DNA from: an uncultured Clostridia bacterium
GTDB lineage: Bacteria; Bacillota; Clostridia; TANB77; RGIG9151
Assembly: GCA_934500865.1 (NCBI GenBank)
Contig: CAKSUD010000058.1
Coordinates: forward strand, 1 to 11,109
DNA: 11,109 bases
Reading direction: 5' to 3'
Shown: piece by piece, positions 1 to 7,546 of the stretch
How positions within the stretch are numbered: the first letter of the stretch is position 1
How the letters are laid out: every line of letters starts with the position of its first letter
Made by a program: the position numbers and the translations under genes
The notes under the pieces: model-generated
What the model saw: the letters and a program-made list of their open reading frames with translations, nothing else
Database searches by the model: none
What the model was told of the DNA's origin: nothing

Positions 1-250
1 CCTTACGGAAAGAGCCGGAATTTAGCTTAACCATCTCGAATGTAGGATTAAAATGCTCGGTAGTGTTACAACCTTTCTTATTGGCAATGGCGATAGCTTT
101 GTTTAGAGTACGATTGAATTTTTGGTATGTGCTATAGCCTAATGCGGTGCACAACTCACGAGAAGTCCAATACTCCGAACCGTTTTCGTCTCGCTTTTTA
201 ATCTGTTCAAAGTCTGATTGAATAGGGGATATGTTGTTCTCGTCTATCAT
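1..250 (-). CDS. dinD: DinD-like DNA-damage-inducible protein, 3'-truncated by window edge
   Basis: Only the first 83 codons are present; the gene runs off the left edge. The ATG at 250-248 shares one base with the TAA stop of the fic gene (TAATG), so the two are probably translationally coupled. The visible protein has the pattern I associate with the DinD N-terminus: an FEQIKK segment, then EYWTSREL, ALGYSTYQKF, a Lys-Ala helix, EHF and EMVKLNSGS. E. coli DinD is a LexA-regulated protein reported to promote disassembly of RecA filaments. Bacteroidales homologues often lie beside restriction-modification genes, but their role is not established. No LexA-type operator is visible, and the gene has no promoter space of its own, so expression probably depends on transcription from fic or further upstream. 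Family assignment is by remembered sequence pattern from a fragment. Confidence 0.75.
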   Translation of the reverse strand, partial: MIDENNISPIQSDFEQIKKRDENGSEYWTSRELCTALGYSTYQKFNRTLNKAIAIANKKGCNTTEHFNPTFEMVKLNSGSFRK

Positions 251-1377
251 TATTTCATATTGTTAGAGTTATACACCGCCAATCCTTTAATCGTCAACAT
301 ATATTTCTGACGAGGATGACGGGGCTTGTCTGGGTAGAGCATAGAAACAAATCCCTCTTTCATGGCGGGATTCAGTGAATATTCCATAAAATTCTCACGG
401 TTCTTTAATCCTATGGAAGCCATTATCTCTTTGACTGATAATCTATTGTTTGCAAGTACCTTTATTAAACGGCTGATATTTTCATTATCTATCTGTAATG
501 GATTATCTGAGCTTGTCGGGGTACTTGTCGGGGTACTTGTCGGGGTGGAGATAGCCATATCTTCGGGTGCATTAACCACCATGAAACGATTCCTCAATTC
601 ATTGTTTTCTCCTATCAATAGGTTTCGGAAGAATCGTTCTAAATGCACAGACTCTCTTTTGATGCCTTTTTGTATATTTTGATAATTGGCTCTAACCAAA
701 GCATTACGGAAATACCAAGAATGATTGGCAAAAAGATCGTTCTCGACATTGAATCCCATTAAGCGTAAATACTGGATGGTGAACACTGCTATTGTTCGGG
801 TATTGCCTTCTCCAAACGGATGGATCTGCCACAACCCAGATACGAATTGGGTAATATGACTTACTATTTGGTTTATATCTAATCCTGTATAATCAAACAC
901 CTTTTCTTGTTCAAGATCATACTCTATGGCTCTACGAATGTCGGGAGCAGATACATAGAACACCGTATCACCACGAAGCACCCATTCTTTTTTGGTGATA
1001 TTGTAATCTCTGATTTGCCCGGCAAACTTGAATACTCCATTAAATATCCGTCGATGAATGGCGGTCAATCCGGCTACGGTAAAGGCAAATGAACGCTCAT
1101 TCAATAGCTTGGTTATGTTGGCAGAAACTTTATCGGCTTCTTCTGTTTCATTATCCTTTTCAGTACGAATATCTTTTGAATCGTAGTAACTTTTGATAAG
1201 TTGTTGTACTTCATCAATAGTTATATCTCCCTCAATATGCTTGCGAGCAGTCTCAATAAGATATTCGGAGGGCTTCAAGCCATCTACCGCTTGAAGTCCT
1301 ATTGCCGTTTGCCAAGCGTAACCTTTTTCACGCTTTTGCGGCTCGCCTTGCTGGATGTATTCGTCGAAGTTTATCAT
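250..1377 (-). CDS. Fic-domain protein with N-terminal antitoxin-like segment and C-terminal winged helix
   Basis: This 375-residue cytoplasmic protein is probably a nucleotidyl- or phosphotransferase that modifies another protein. Three parts are visible. Residues 1-80 resemble a fused VbhA-like antitoxin segment (GLQAVDGL at 27-34, then HIEGDITIDE at 47-56). The Fic core runs from about 90 to 255 and carries the loop HPFGEGNTRT at 186-195. A Ser/Thr/Pro linker (277-290) leads to a probable winged-helix domain (about 296-366). Compared with the canonical HxFx(D/E)GNGRxxR, the loop has Thr193 in place of Gly and Ala197 in place of the second Arg. The inhibitory (S/T)xxxE(G/N) motif appears only in degenerate form, with Leu28 and Asp32. 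The gene starts 27 bases after the AIPR stop, with no terminator between, so read-through is possible. Its GC (about 41%) is higher than the defence operon's. Its target is unknown. It may act with the overlapping DinD-like gene. Confidence 0.88.
   Translation of the reverse strand: MINFDEYIQQGEPQKREKGYAWQTAIGLQAVDGLKPSEYLIETARKHIEGDITIDEVQQLIKSYYDSKDIRTEKDNETEEADKVSANITKLLNERSFAFTVAGLTAIHRRIFNGVFKFAGQIRDYNITKKEWVLRGDTVFYVSAPDIRRAIEYDLEQEKVFDYTGLDINQIVSHITQFVSGLWQIHPFGEGNTRTIAVFTIQYLRLMGFNVENDLFANHSWYFRNALVRANYQNIQKGIKRESVHLERFFRNLLIGENNELRNRFMVVNAPEDMAISTPTSTPTSTPTSSDNPLQIDNENISRLIKVLANNRLSVKEIMASIGLKNRENFMEYSLNPAMKEGFVSMLYPDKPRHPRQKYMLTIKGLAVYNSNNMK
512..546 (-). repeat. 12-bp tandem repeat in the fic linker
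   Basis: The unit CTTGTCGGGGTA (plus-strand reading) occurs just under three times in a row at 512-523, 524-535 and 536-546. Read on the minus strand it encodes the repeated Ser-Thr-Pro-Thr linker between the Fic core and the C-terminal winged helix. The unit is a multiple of three, so copy-number change would alter linker length without breaking the frame. Confidence 0.9.
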
Positions 1378-1404
1378 ATTAAGATACTAATTCTATTCAT
1401 AATA

Positions 1405-3759
1405 TTATTCAGCAAATCCTTTTTTCTTAAGAGTTATATAGTTCATATACATCCCCTTCTTCATCCTATCATCTAATAGCCGTTTCCCTTTAGCTATTTC
1501 ATCCATAACTTTCCATTGCCAATCTTTTAAAATTCGACGTCTTCGATCCCATTCTACCATTTTTTGAACTAATTCGATTGTGATGTTATCATTATTATAT
1601 TCTAGATAAGAATGATGATTAACCTTTTTATCTTTTTCTTCTTCTGAGGCAAGTTTATCAGCTTCGAATAGTAAATCAATATTCTTTTCGCAAACGATAT
1701 TGTAAATACTAATGGCTTTTCTTCTATCAGAATCTATAAACTTATGATTGAATTTCAGTTTATGAGCAATATCTAGGGCTGCTGATTGATAGTTGATAGA
1801 TAAACAATCTGTTTCTTTACCCCATTCTGCAATCTTTTTCCAAAGTGAATATGGAATCGATTGAATGATTTCCATATCATGCGTAACATTTTCATCACCT
1901 TCATCCGAATTTAATGAAAAGCCTTTTCTTATGGGAGTAGAGGAATCGATCAAATCAGATTTTATATCGTTTAAATTGTATGACCAGGTGTAGGCTTTTA
2001 CCTTTTCCCAGCACTCTTCTTTTTTAGACCACTCAATATAATGTGATATTGGTGATTCATGAAGTATGAATTCATTAATTTGTTTCATTAATTCATAGAT
2101 AAAATCTGAAAGTGCGTTGGAAAGGCGTTGGTTTTTCCATATTTTATATAGGTTTAATTTTCCATTTGTTATAGTAGTTAATAAGGATATAGTATAAGGA
2201 ACAACCACTTGTTTTAATTCTCCAATATTGTTCCCTGTTACTTTGGTTCCATATCTTTTATCGGCGGTTCGGAACAATATTGTTTTAGCTATGGCATCCT
2301 CGTAATATATGCTATTAATATTCTTGATATTTTCAGGTAAATTATTGTTAATAAATTTACTATAGTTTTTTTCATTACCTCGTACTACTATAAATGGCCC
2401 CATAGTAATCTTTTTTCCATCGTAAACTTCTCCATAAGCATTTAGATATTTAGCTAATTCGACTTTTGTAATAACTTGTTTTTTTGGATATTTTAAATCG
2501 AAAGCAGATTGACGTGATTTCGTAAATCCCTCTTTCTGACGTAAATTTTTATATTGTCCTCTTGCTCTTTCAAAGAACCAATAGGTTTGAATATTGGACT
2601 CGTCTGTAATAGGCGTCATAATGTAACGCGATATCTTTTCAAAGGCCACAAGATACGCATTATTAGCAGTAAAGTCAGCATCGTTCACCTTATTTTGGGT
2701 GTTGGCATATCTAGAAATGCGTGATACTATATCTGTATACTCATCAGTTCTTTTAATTACGGATATTTTGGCTTGCACAAATATGTTTGAGATATCAGCT
2801 TTATCTTTTTTCCAAGTGTGATAAATTGAAGCTGTTGTTTGACCGCCATTTACAATTTGCAAATTTGAAACCTTAGTTATGTTTCTTCTAGAAGAATCCA
2901 ACTCTATATTATCAGCTGTAGCAGCTAAACCATTGTTAAAAGCAAGAAACATATGTGGCTCTTTTTTAATAGTATCCCTAATACCTTTATTGATTTTTCC
3001 TGTAAATTGAAGGAAAGAGCGCACATTTTGTTCTAATAGTCTAGCTCCAAATCGCTCATAAAGATTGGCTAAGCAAATTCCTGGAATAATAGCTACATAA
3101 GCCTGGTAGTCTGGATTTTCAGAATCAGCAGACAAACAAGGAACATTATATCCCTCTTCTTTAAAATTGATTTCTATAGGAACACGAGATTCTACCATTA
3201 TCTGATAGAGATAACGTAGATCTATTACACGAAAGAAAACTTTATATCCACAAATTTCTACATTGTTAGGGAATTCATTTTTATATTCTCCGTTTGTTAG
3301 AATAAAAACATTGACTCGAACTAAATTTTCTTTCAACTCTTTATATGAAGATAAAGTATTTGCGAATTCAAAAATTTCAGCAGATTCAGCTACTTCATTA
3401 GCGTAATCTCCATATACTGCTTTTCTGAAAAAATTTAATATTCTGGTAGATGCTCTATCAATTTCCGCTTTAGGTGTAGAATAAATGTTTTCTTCATATC
3501 CATAAATGGATATGAATAAGTCAACAGTCTCGTAATTGTCTGCTATTGCATAACCATTAATTTTATGCTGTTTTTTTGTACCTAAATCCTTCTCGTCAAA
3601 AGCTATAGTTGCATTTTCGGTTTCTCCAGCTTCAGACAATACATCAAGGACATATCTTGTGAATATTTGTTCTTGATTGTCGCCATCTTCATTAGAAAGT
3701 TGCCGAGTCACAATTTCTTGAATTAGGGACTGATAATATTTATTTATATCATTCACCAT
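1405..3759 (-). CDS. AIPR-family protein (AbiR-like phage-resistance family)
   Basis: This is a 784-residue protein of the AIPR (abortive infection phage resistance) family, named for lactococcal AbiR. The core is recognisable from about residue 225 to 320: LYERFGARLLEQNVRSFL (233-250), then IRDTIKKEP and FNNGLAATADN (274-284), then IVNGGQTT (302-309). The N-terminal 200 residues include GYAIADNYETVDLFISIYG (69-87), a stretch typical of the family. It could belong to a nuclease-like fold, but I see no clear catalytic D-ExK set. The C-terminal half is long and carries no motif I can name. The ATG follows the upstream nuclease stop by one base (TAATATG), so the start is well fixed and translation is likely coupled. 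It is the last gene of the defence operon. Its biochemical activity is not known to me; effector, nuclease-like or DNA-binding roles are all possible. Confidence 0.87.
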   Translation of the reverse strand: MVNDINKYYQSLIQEIVTRQLSNEDGDNQEQIFTRYVLDVLSEAGETENATIAFDEKDLGTKKQHKINGYAIADNYETVDLFISIYGYEENIYSTPKAEIDRASTRILNFFRKAVYGDYANEVAESAEIFEFANTLSSYKELKENLVRVNVFILTNGEYKNEFPNNVEICGYKVFFRVIDLRYLYQIMVESRVPIEINFKEEGYNVPCLSADSENPDYQAYVAIIPGICLANLYERFGARLLEQNVRSFLQFTGKINKGIRDTIKKEPHMFLAFNNGLAATADNIELDSSRRNITKVSNLQIVNGGQTTASIYHTWKKDKADISNIFVQAKISVIKRTDEYTDIVSRISRYANTQNKVNDADFTANNAYLVAFEKISRYIMTPITDESNIQTYWFFERARGQYKNLRQKEGFTKSRQSAFDLKYPKKQVITKVELAKYLNAYGEVYDGKKITMGPFIVVRGNEKNYSKFINNNLPENIKNINSIYYEDAIAKTILFRTADKRYGTKVTGNNIGELKQVVVPYTISLLTTITNGKLNLYKIWKNQRLSNALSDFIYELMKQINEFILHESPISHYIEWSKKEECWEKVKAYTWSYNLNDIKSDLIDSSTPIRKGFSLNSDEGDENVTHDMEIIQSIPYSLWKKIAEWGKETDCLSINYQSAALDIAHKLKFNHKFIDSDRRKAISIYNIVCEKNIDLLFEADKLASEEEKDKKVNHHSYLEYNNDNITIELVQKMVEWDRRRRILKDWQWKVMDEIAKGKRLLDDRMKKGMYMNYITLKKKGFAE

Positions 3760-3760
3760 A

Positions 3761-4771
3761 TTATCTAATGGTATTAAATAAGACTTCCTCTGAAATTAAG
3801 TATTCACCACACATACCTATAGATATTGTGTAAACCACATTACTTACTCCATTTCTAAGTTCACTTTCTATTATTCTAGGAAAATTTGCCAATACTTTGT
3901 AATTCTTTTGGCTTCGTTTTTTATAGAATCGTTCAGTATACAATGATTCATGACAAGATAGATACTTGGCTTCAATAAGTTTTTCTTCGAAGAAACATAA
4001 TGCAGGGATATTATTGCTGAGCACACTCTTTATATCTGCCACTATCATTGGTAAATTTTCACCGTTAGTTTTAGATATTTCTACTACTAAATGAGAAATA
4101 AACAAATGAGTAACAAGTGAATCATCTAGTTGTCGCTCTCCATTTATCGTTATACACTGAGTATTATTAGTAGATGTTGTTTTTACTTCTACCGCCCAAT
4201 CATTTCCTTGAAAATCTTTACTTGTTTTTTCAACACCAGTCCACTCCTTTATGACAGAAGCAAAAGCGTCATTGGTATTATGATTAAGTAATTTTCGGAG
4301 GAAGTATAATTCACCATAGAGTCCTTGTTGTTCTTCATTTGACAGACCATCAACTTTTGATTTTTCGAACAACTTTTTCCATCGATATAATTGGTTTACA
4401 ACTTCTTGTATCATCTCTTTGTCGTTTGATAATGGCTTTAATGTAGAAATTAGATCTTCACATAAAGCTGCAAAAACTCTAAGGCTCTCATTGTGTAACA
4501 ATTGAACATGAAGCATCTTTTGTCCAGCCATTGATGTGTCTGAAAGCAATTTTATTTTGAGCTCACTTAAATTACTTAATGATGAGATGTCAATCCGGAA
4601 TTCTTTAGAGAAAGAGATAGCTATGCCCATAATGTCATCAGGATAGCTATATGTAGCGTACACCTGAATCGGTAATGTAGTGTCACATAACTTCTTTACA
4701 ACTCCAACTACTGCATGATTTTTTAACGAATTCCATAATTCTATAATTTGATATCTATTCTCCATACTCAT
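3761..4771 (-). CDS. PD-(D/E)XK-motif putative endonuclease (DUF4420-type)
   Basis: This protein of about 336 residues is the most likely DNA-cutting subunit of the operon. Counting from the ATG at 4771, the nuclease core lies near residues 150-205: GLYGELYFLRKLL with Glu154, a Trp-x-Gly at 177-179, KDF with Asp186, and EVKTTST with Glu195 and Lys197. This matches the E...D...ExK arrangement of restriction-endonuclease folds and fits the family annotated as DUF4420. The rest of the protein is unassigned. The gene overlaps the end of the Z1 gene. Candidate starts are a TTG at 4789, an ATG at 4771 and an ATG at 4765. I prefer 4771 because it is an ATG close to the upstream stop (4757-4755), but 4765 is nearly as good. 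Coupling to Z1 suggests that the helicase-like ATPase and the nuclease work in one complex. That partnership is inference. Confidence 0.85.
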   Translation of the reverse strand: MSMENRYQIIELWNSLKNHAVVGVVKKLCDTTLPIQVYATYSYPDDIMGIAISFSKEFRIDISSLSNLSELKIKLLSDTSMAGQKMLHVQLLHNESLRVFAALCEDLISTLKPLSNDKEMIQEVVNQLYRWKKLFEKSKVDGLSNEEQQGLYGELYFLRKLLNHNTNDAFASVIKEWTGVEKTSKDFQGNDWAVEVKTTSTNNTQCITINGERQLDDSLVTHLFISHLVVEISKTNGENLPMIVADIKSVLSNNIPALCFFEEKLIEAKYLSCHESLYTERFYKKRSQKNYKVLANFPRIIESELRNGVSNVVYTISIGMCGEYLISEEVLFNTIR

Positions 4772-7544
4772 TATCGTTTTCGTTATCAAAATTATCTTCT
4801 ATGTCGGCATATTCTCCTACCATATTCACTTTGTAATTAACTGCAATTGATGTGTCAGTTGCTGGGAACGAAATAGCAAACCCAACAAATGGATTATCAT
4901 TTTCTGTAAACACAGTAGAACCTATAATAGGTTTCCCATTTTTTACAACATTAGCACCTATTGGATTTAGTGGGTATATAATTAGTAGAGGTTGAGATTT
5001 TGGTCTGTACTTACTTCTTACTATTAAGGGCTTAGGATATTTCTTTTCCCAAGTTTTGCCATTGTTTTTGGCTTTTTGTATTGATTCTTCCAATGCTTTA
5101 TGAAGAAGATTTTCTTCCAAATCAATAAACTCATCAAGCTGATTACCAACTATATGATTCTTTCGTATGAAATAAGTATTGTAGTCTGTATCAATTGCTC
5201 TATTACGATTAAAACAATTAACTTTATATTTGCCACAGAAGCAATAACTTTTATTGGAATTAGCTCCAATTGTTTTGTTCATAAGAGCTACACTCCAATT
5301 TGTCAATTCTCCATGTGCTTGTAAAGCATTGATGTACTTTATAATCAACTCTAAATTTACTTTTTTTAAAGATTCCGCTACTATAAAGTCATTAAAATAG
5401 TCACATATTTGGTTTGCGGAAATATTTGACCAAAGATAGTTTCCACTTTTGATTATAGGATCCCCTAGACCTGCTAAAAACTCATCGGTTGCAACAAGGT
5501 TCCTATTTTTTAAACCTTTATCGATAGGCAACTGGTAAGTTTCAATAAGGCGTGAGGCCCATGATACTTGAATTTCTTTTGTGTTGTGCATCTTATTAAG
5601 TGCAGTGATTTGTAAACAACCAGGATGAGTACGTACTTTAAGAGCATATTTATCAGGAGTACTTCTTGATTCTGCAAGATAGTTAAACTCTTCGCGCAGT
5701 TCGGCACTAGCAATTGCAATGTGTCTATACCATTCGTTTAATTCGGCACTAGTAAATAGACGGCATAGGTCAACGTATCCGTGACGATAACCGAACCATC
5801 GCCCCATTTGCATTAATGTATCGTACATTTTAGATGCACGTAAGAAATAGCTTATAGAAAGTCCTTCTAAGGTCAGACCTCGAGAAAGTTTATCACCACC
5901 GATAGCTATTACAGAGATGCCATTTTTAGCGTTTAGTTGGTAATCGACAATATCACCGGAAGAACCATTTATAGATTTGACCTCAATTTTCTGTACAACT
6001 TTGAAAAGTAAAGGCTTTATTTCTTCCCATGTGTGAACCTGTAAACAATGGTCTATGTTTGAAAGTACTGAATTCTTAATCTTATTTGTAATCTCTGTGT
6101 AATCATTTTCAAGCAGATATTGAAATTCTTTAAGTATAGAAGAATCGTTTGCCTCAATCTCTTGTTTATAATAAGAAAATTGTTGTGCTACGAGCTCTTT
6201 TATTTCGTTCTGCCATAATTGGTAGCGTGAAATATGGATAAGCATAGAGTTATGCTTGTTTTCTTGTCCTCTTGCTAAACGTATAGCACATGTTAAAATA
6301 AAACTCTTAATTGCCGTTTTTAATGATTCCGGAATGTCTGTAAAAGTTGGTTTTGGATCATTCTTTTTATGACCTTCAGGTATAAAAGTTGAATAGTCGT
6401 TGATAGGCACAATAATAGGCAATAAGTTCTCTTCTTCTTCTTCTTCAATATTCATACTTGTCCCAAATACTTTTTCAGGGCCAATATAATTCGTGGGTGC
6501 AGGAAGATTAATAATAAAGTCACGGGGAAATAAATCTGTTTCGTCTTGTGCTATGAATATGTTAGCAAAAGGTGTTGCTGTATAGCCTACATACGCAGAT
6601 CTATTAAATAGTCCAATCAATGTTCTTATACCCTTATTAATAGCCGTAGGATCTAAATTTTTGTCTTTTTTTGTGTTGATAGAAGCATTATCGGCTTCAT
6701 CATCAATTAAGAGTAGTGACTTATTAGTTATTGTGCGTCCTTCTCCAGCTTGAGCTTTCAACCAAGTATTCAAACGTTTTAGAACTGAAGCATTCTTCTT
6801 TACGACCAAAATAATAGGTTGTGGGGCATTAAAATTGAATCCTGCAGTATTTGCTGCTTTTTTGTTAAAGTCGCCACTGTCCAGACTTGTTGTATAGGAA
6901 TTTGCAATCGCTGAATCGAATCCGGGAATTAAGCCAACACCGATTTTTGTCGTATTATTGATATTATATGCTCGTTCATATTGTGTGTCAAAACCCAAAA
7001 ATCCCTCATCTATTCTACTTTGTGTTTGACTTCTCAGATTATTTAATATACCTGCTAATACAACAATGAAATTGAATCCTGCATCAGCTGCTTTACAAAT
7101 TAAACCTGTATAATTAGCTGTTTTACCAGATTGTACTTGTCCTACGACTAATCCTTTTTTATCAATAGTGATATTAGTCAATTGTGGATTAAACAAATTA
7201 TCTAGTATTCTGTCACTCATTTCATCTAATTTGTGGATGACAAGTGGGGCGAAATTTTTCTGTTCGGATAAGTATTGTTTGTATCTTATCCAAAAATTCC
7301 ATGTAGATTTACGCTCTGCTTTGAAATCCCTAAGCCACGGTTGTCTTCTTTCATTTCCTTCCAATATCTGAAAATCTTGAATTCTAACTCCATATAAAGA
7401 AAGCAGTTCATTCTTAACTTGTTTTACATCCATATTAGGATAAATTAAAGAAGCTTTTGCTATAGCTTCGTTAATCTGTTTGTCTGTTACTACTGCATTT
7501 GGACCGATTAAAACTCGGCACATATTAATAATCTGGTTCTGCAT
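4755..7544 (-). CDS. Z1-domain superfamily II helicase-like ATPase
   Basis: This 929-residue protein combines a superfamily II helicase-type ATPase with a Z1 domain. The motifs are intact: Walker A GQVQSGKT (135-142), Walker B LLLIDDEAD (277-285), motif III-like YTATPF (321-326), motif V-like GGDKLSRGLTLEGL (549-562) and motif VI-like QMGRWFGYR (579-587). The last two lie in the Z1 region, roughly 400-640. The N-terminal 130 residues and the C-terminal 290 show no named domain. A CFC...C cluster (C768, C770, C777) might bind metal but lacks an obvious fourth ligand. The family is known from restriction-modification neighbourhoods with GHKL ATPases. Its likely role is ATP-driven translocation on, or remodelling of, DNA to license the nuclease, but no activity can be read directly. 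The ATG at 7544 lies two bases after the GHKL stop. An acidic run (367-372) is encoded by a CTT microsatellite. Confidence 0.92.
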   Translation of the reverse strand: MQNQIINMCRVLIGPNAVVTDKQINEAIAKASLIYPNMDVKQVKNELLSLYGVRIQDFQILEGNERRQPWLRDFKAERKSTWNFWIRYKQYLSEQKNFAPLVIHKLDEMSDRILDNLFNPQLTNITIDKKGLVVGQVQSGKTANYTGLICKAADAGFNFIVVLAGILNNLRSQTQSRIDEGFLGFDTQYERAYNINNTTKIGVGLIPGFDSAIANSYTTSLDSGDFNKKAANTAGFNFNAPQPIILVVKKNASVLKRLNTWLKAQAGEGRTITNKSLLLIDDEADNASINTKKDKNLDPTAINKGIRTLIGLFNRSAYVGYTATPFANIFIAQDETDLFPRDFIINLPAPTNYIGPEKVFGTSMNIEEEEEENLLPIIVPINDYSTFIPEGHKKNDPKPTFTDIPESLKTAIKSFILTCAIRLARGQENKHNSMLIHISRYQLWQNEIKELVAQQFSYYKQEIEANDSSILKEFQYLLENDYTEITNKIKNSVLSNIDHCLQVHTWEEIKPLLFKVVQKIEVKSINGSSGDIVDYQLNAKNGISVIAIGGDKLSRGLTLEGLSISYFLRASKMYDTLMQMGRWFGYRHGYVDLCRLFTSAELNEWYRHIAIASAELREEFNYLAESRSTPDKYALKVRTHPGCLQITALNKMHNTKEIQVSWASRLIETYQLPIDKGLKNRNLVATDEFLAGLGDPIIKSGNYLWSNISANQICDYFNDFIVAESLKKVNLELIIKYINALQAHGELTNWSVALMNKTIGANSNKSYCFCGKYKVNCFNRNRAIDTDYNTYFIRKNHIVGNQLDEFIDLEENLLHKALEESIQKAKNNGKTWEKKYPKPLIVRSKYRPKSQPLLIIYPLNPIGANVVKNGKPIIGSTVFTENDNPFVGFAISFPATDTSIAVNYKVNMVGEYADIEDNFDNENDNEYGE
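6431..6446 (-). repeat. Short CTT/GAA trinucleotide run inside the Z1 gene
   Basis: Five consecutive CTT units plus one base on the plus strand encode most of a six-glutamate run (residues 367-372), in a probable surface loop between the Walker B half and the Z1 half. Slippage would usually keep the frame. It is probably just a low-complexity acidic loop. Confidence 0.8.
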
Positions 7545-7546
7545 AA

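Noticed and set aside
1378..1404. Terminator or promoter between AIPR and fic
   Set aside because: The 27-base gap has no stable hairpin and no TAnnTTTG element at proper spacing, so none is called.
1405..2005. AIPR N-terminal or C-terminal region as a second clear nuclease domain
   Set aside because: No convincing D...ExK set was seen in either end of the protein; claiming catalysis would go beyond the sequence.
4772..4789. TTG at 4789 as the start of the PD-(D/E)XK protein
   Set aside because: ATG codons at 4771 and 4765 are closer to the upstream stop, and TTG is a rarer start; it cannot be fully excluded.
5510..5719. Minus-strand 69-codon frame inside the Z1 gene
   Set aside because: It overlaps the strongly supported Z1 protein in another frame and has no recognisable content.
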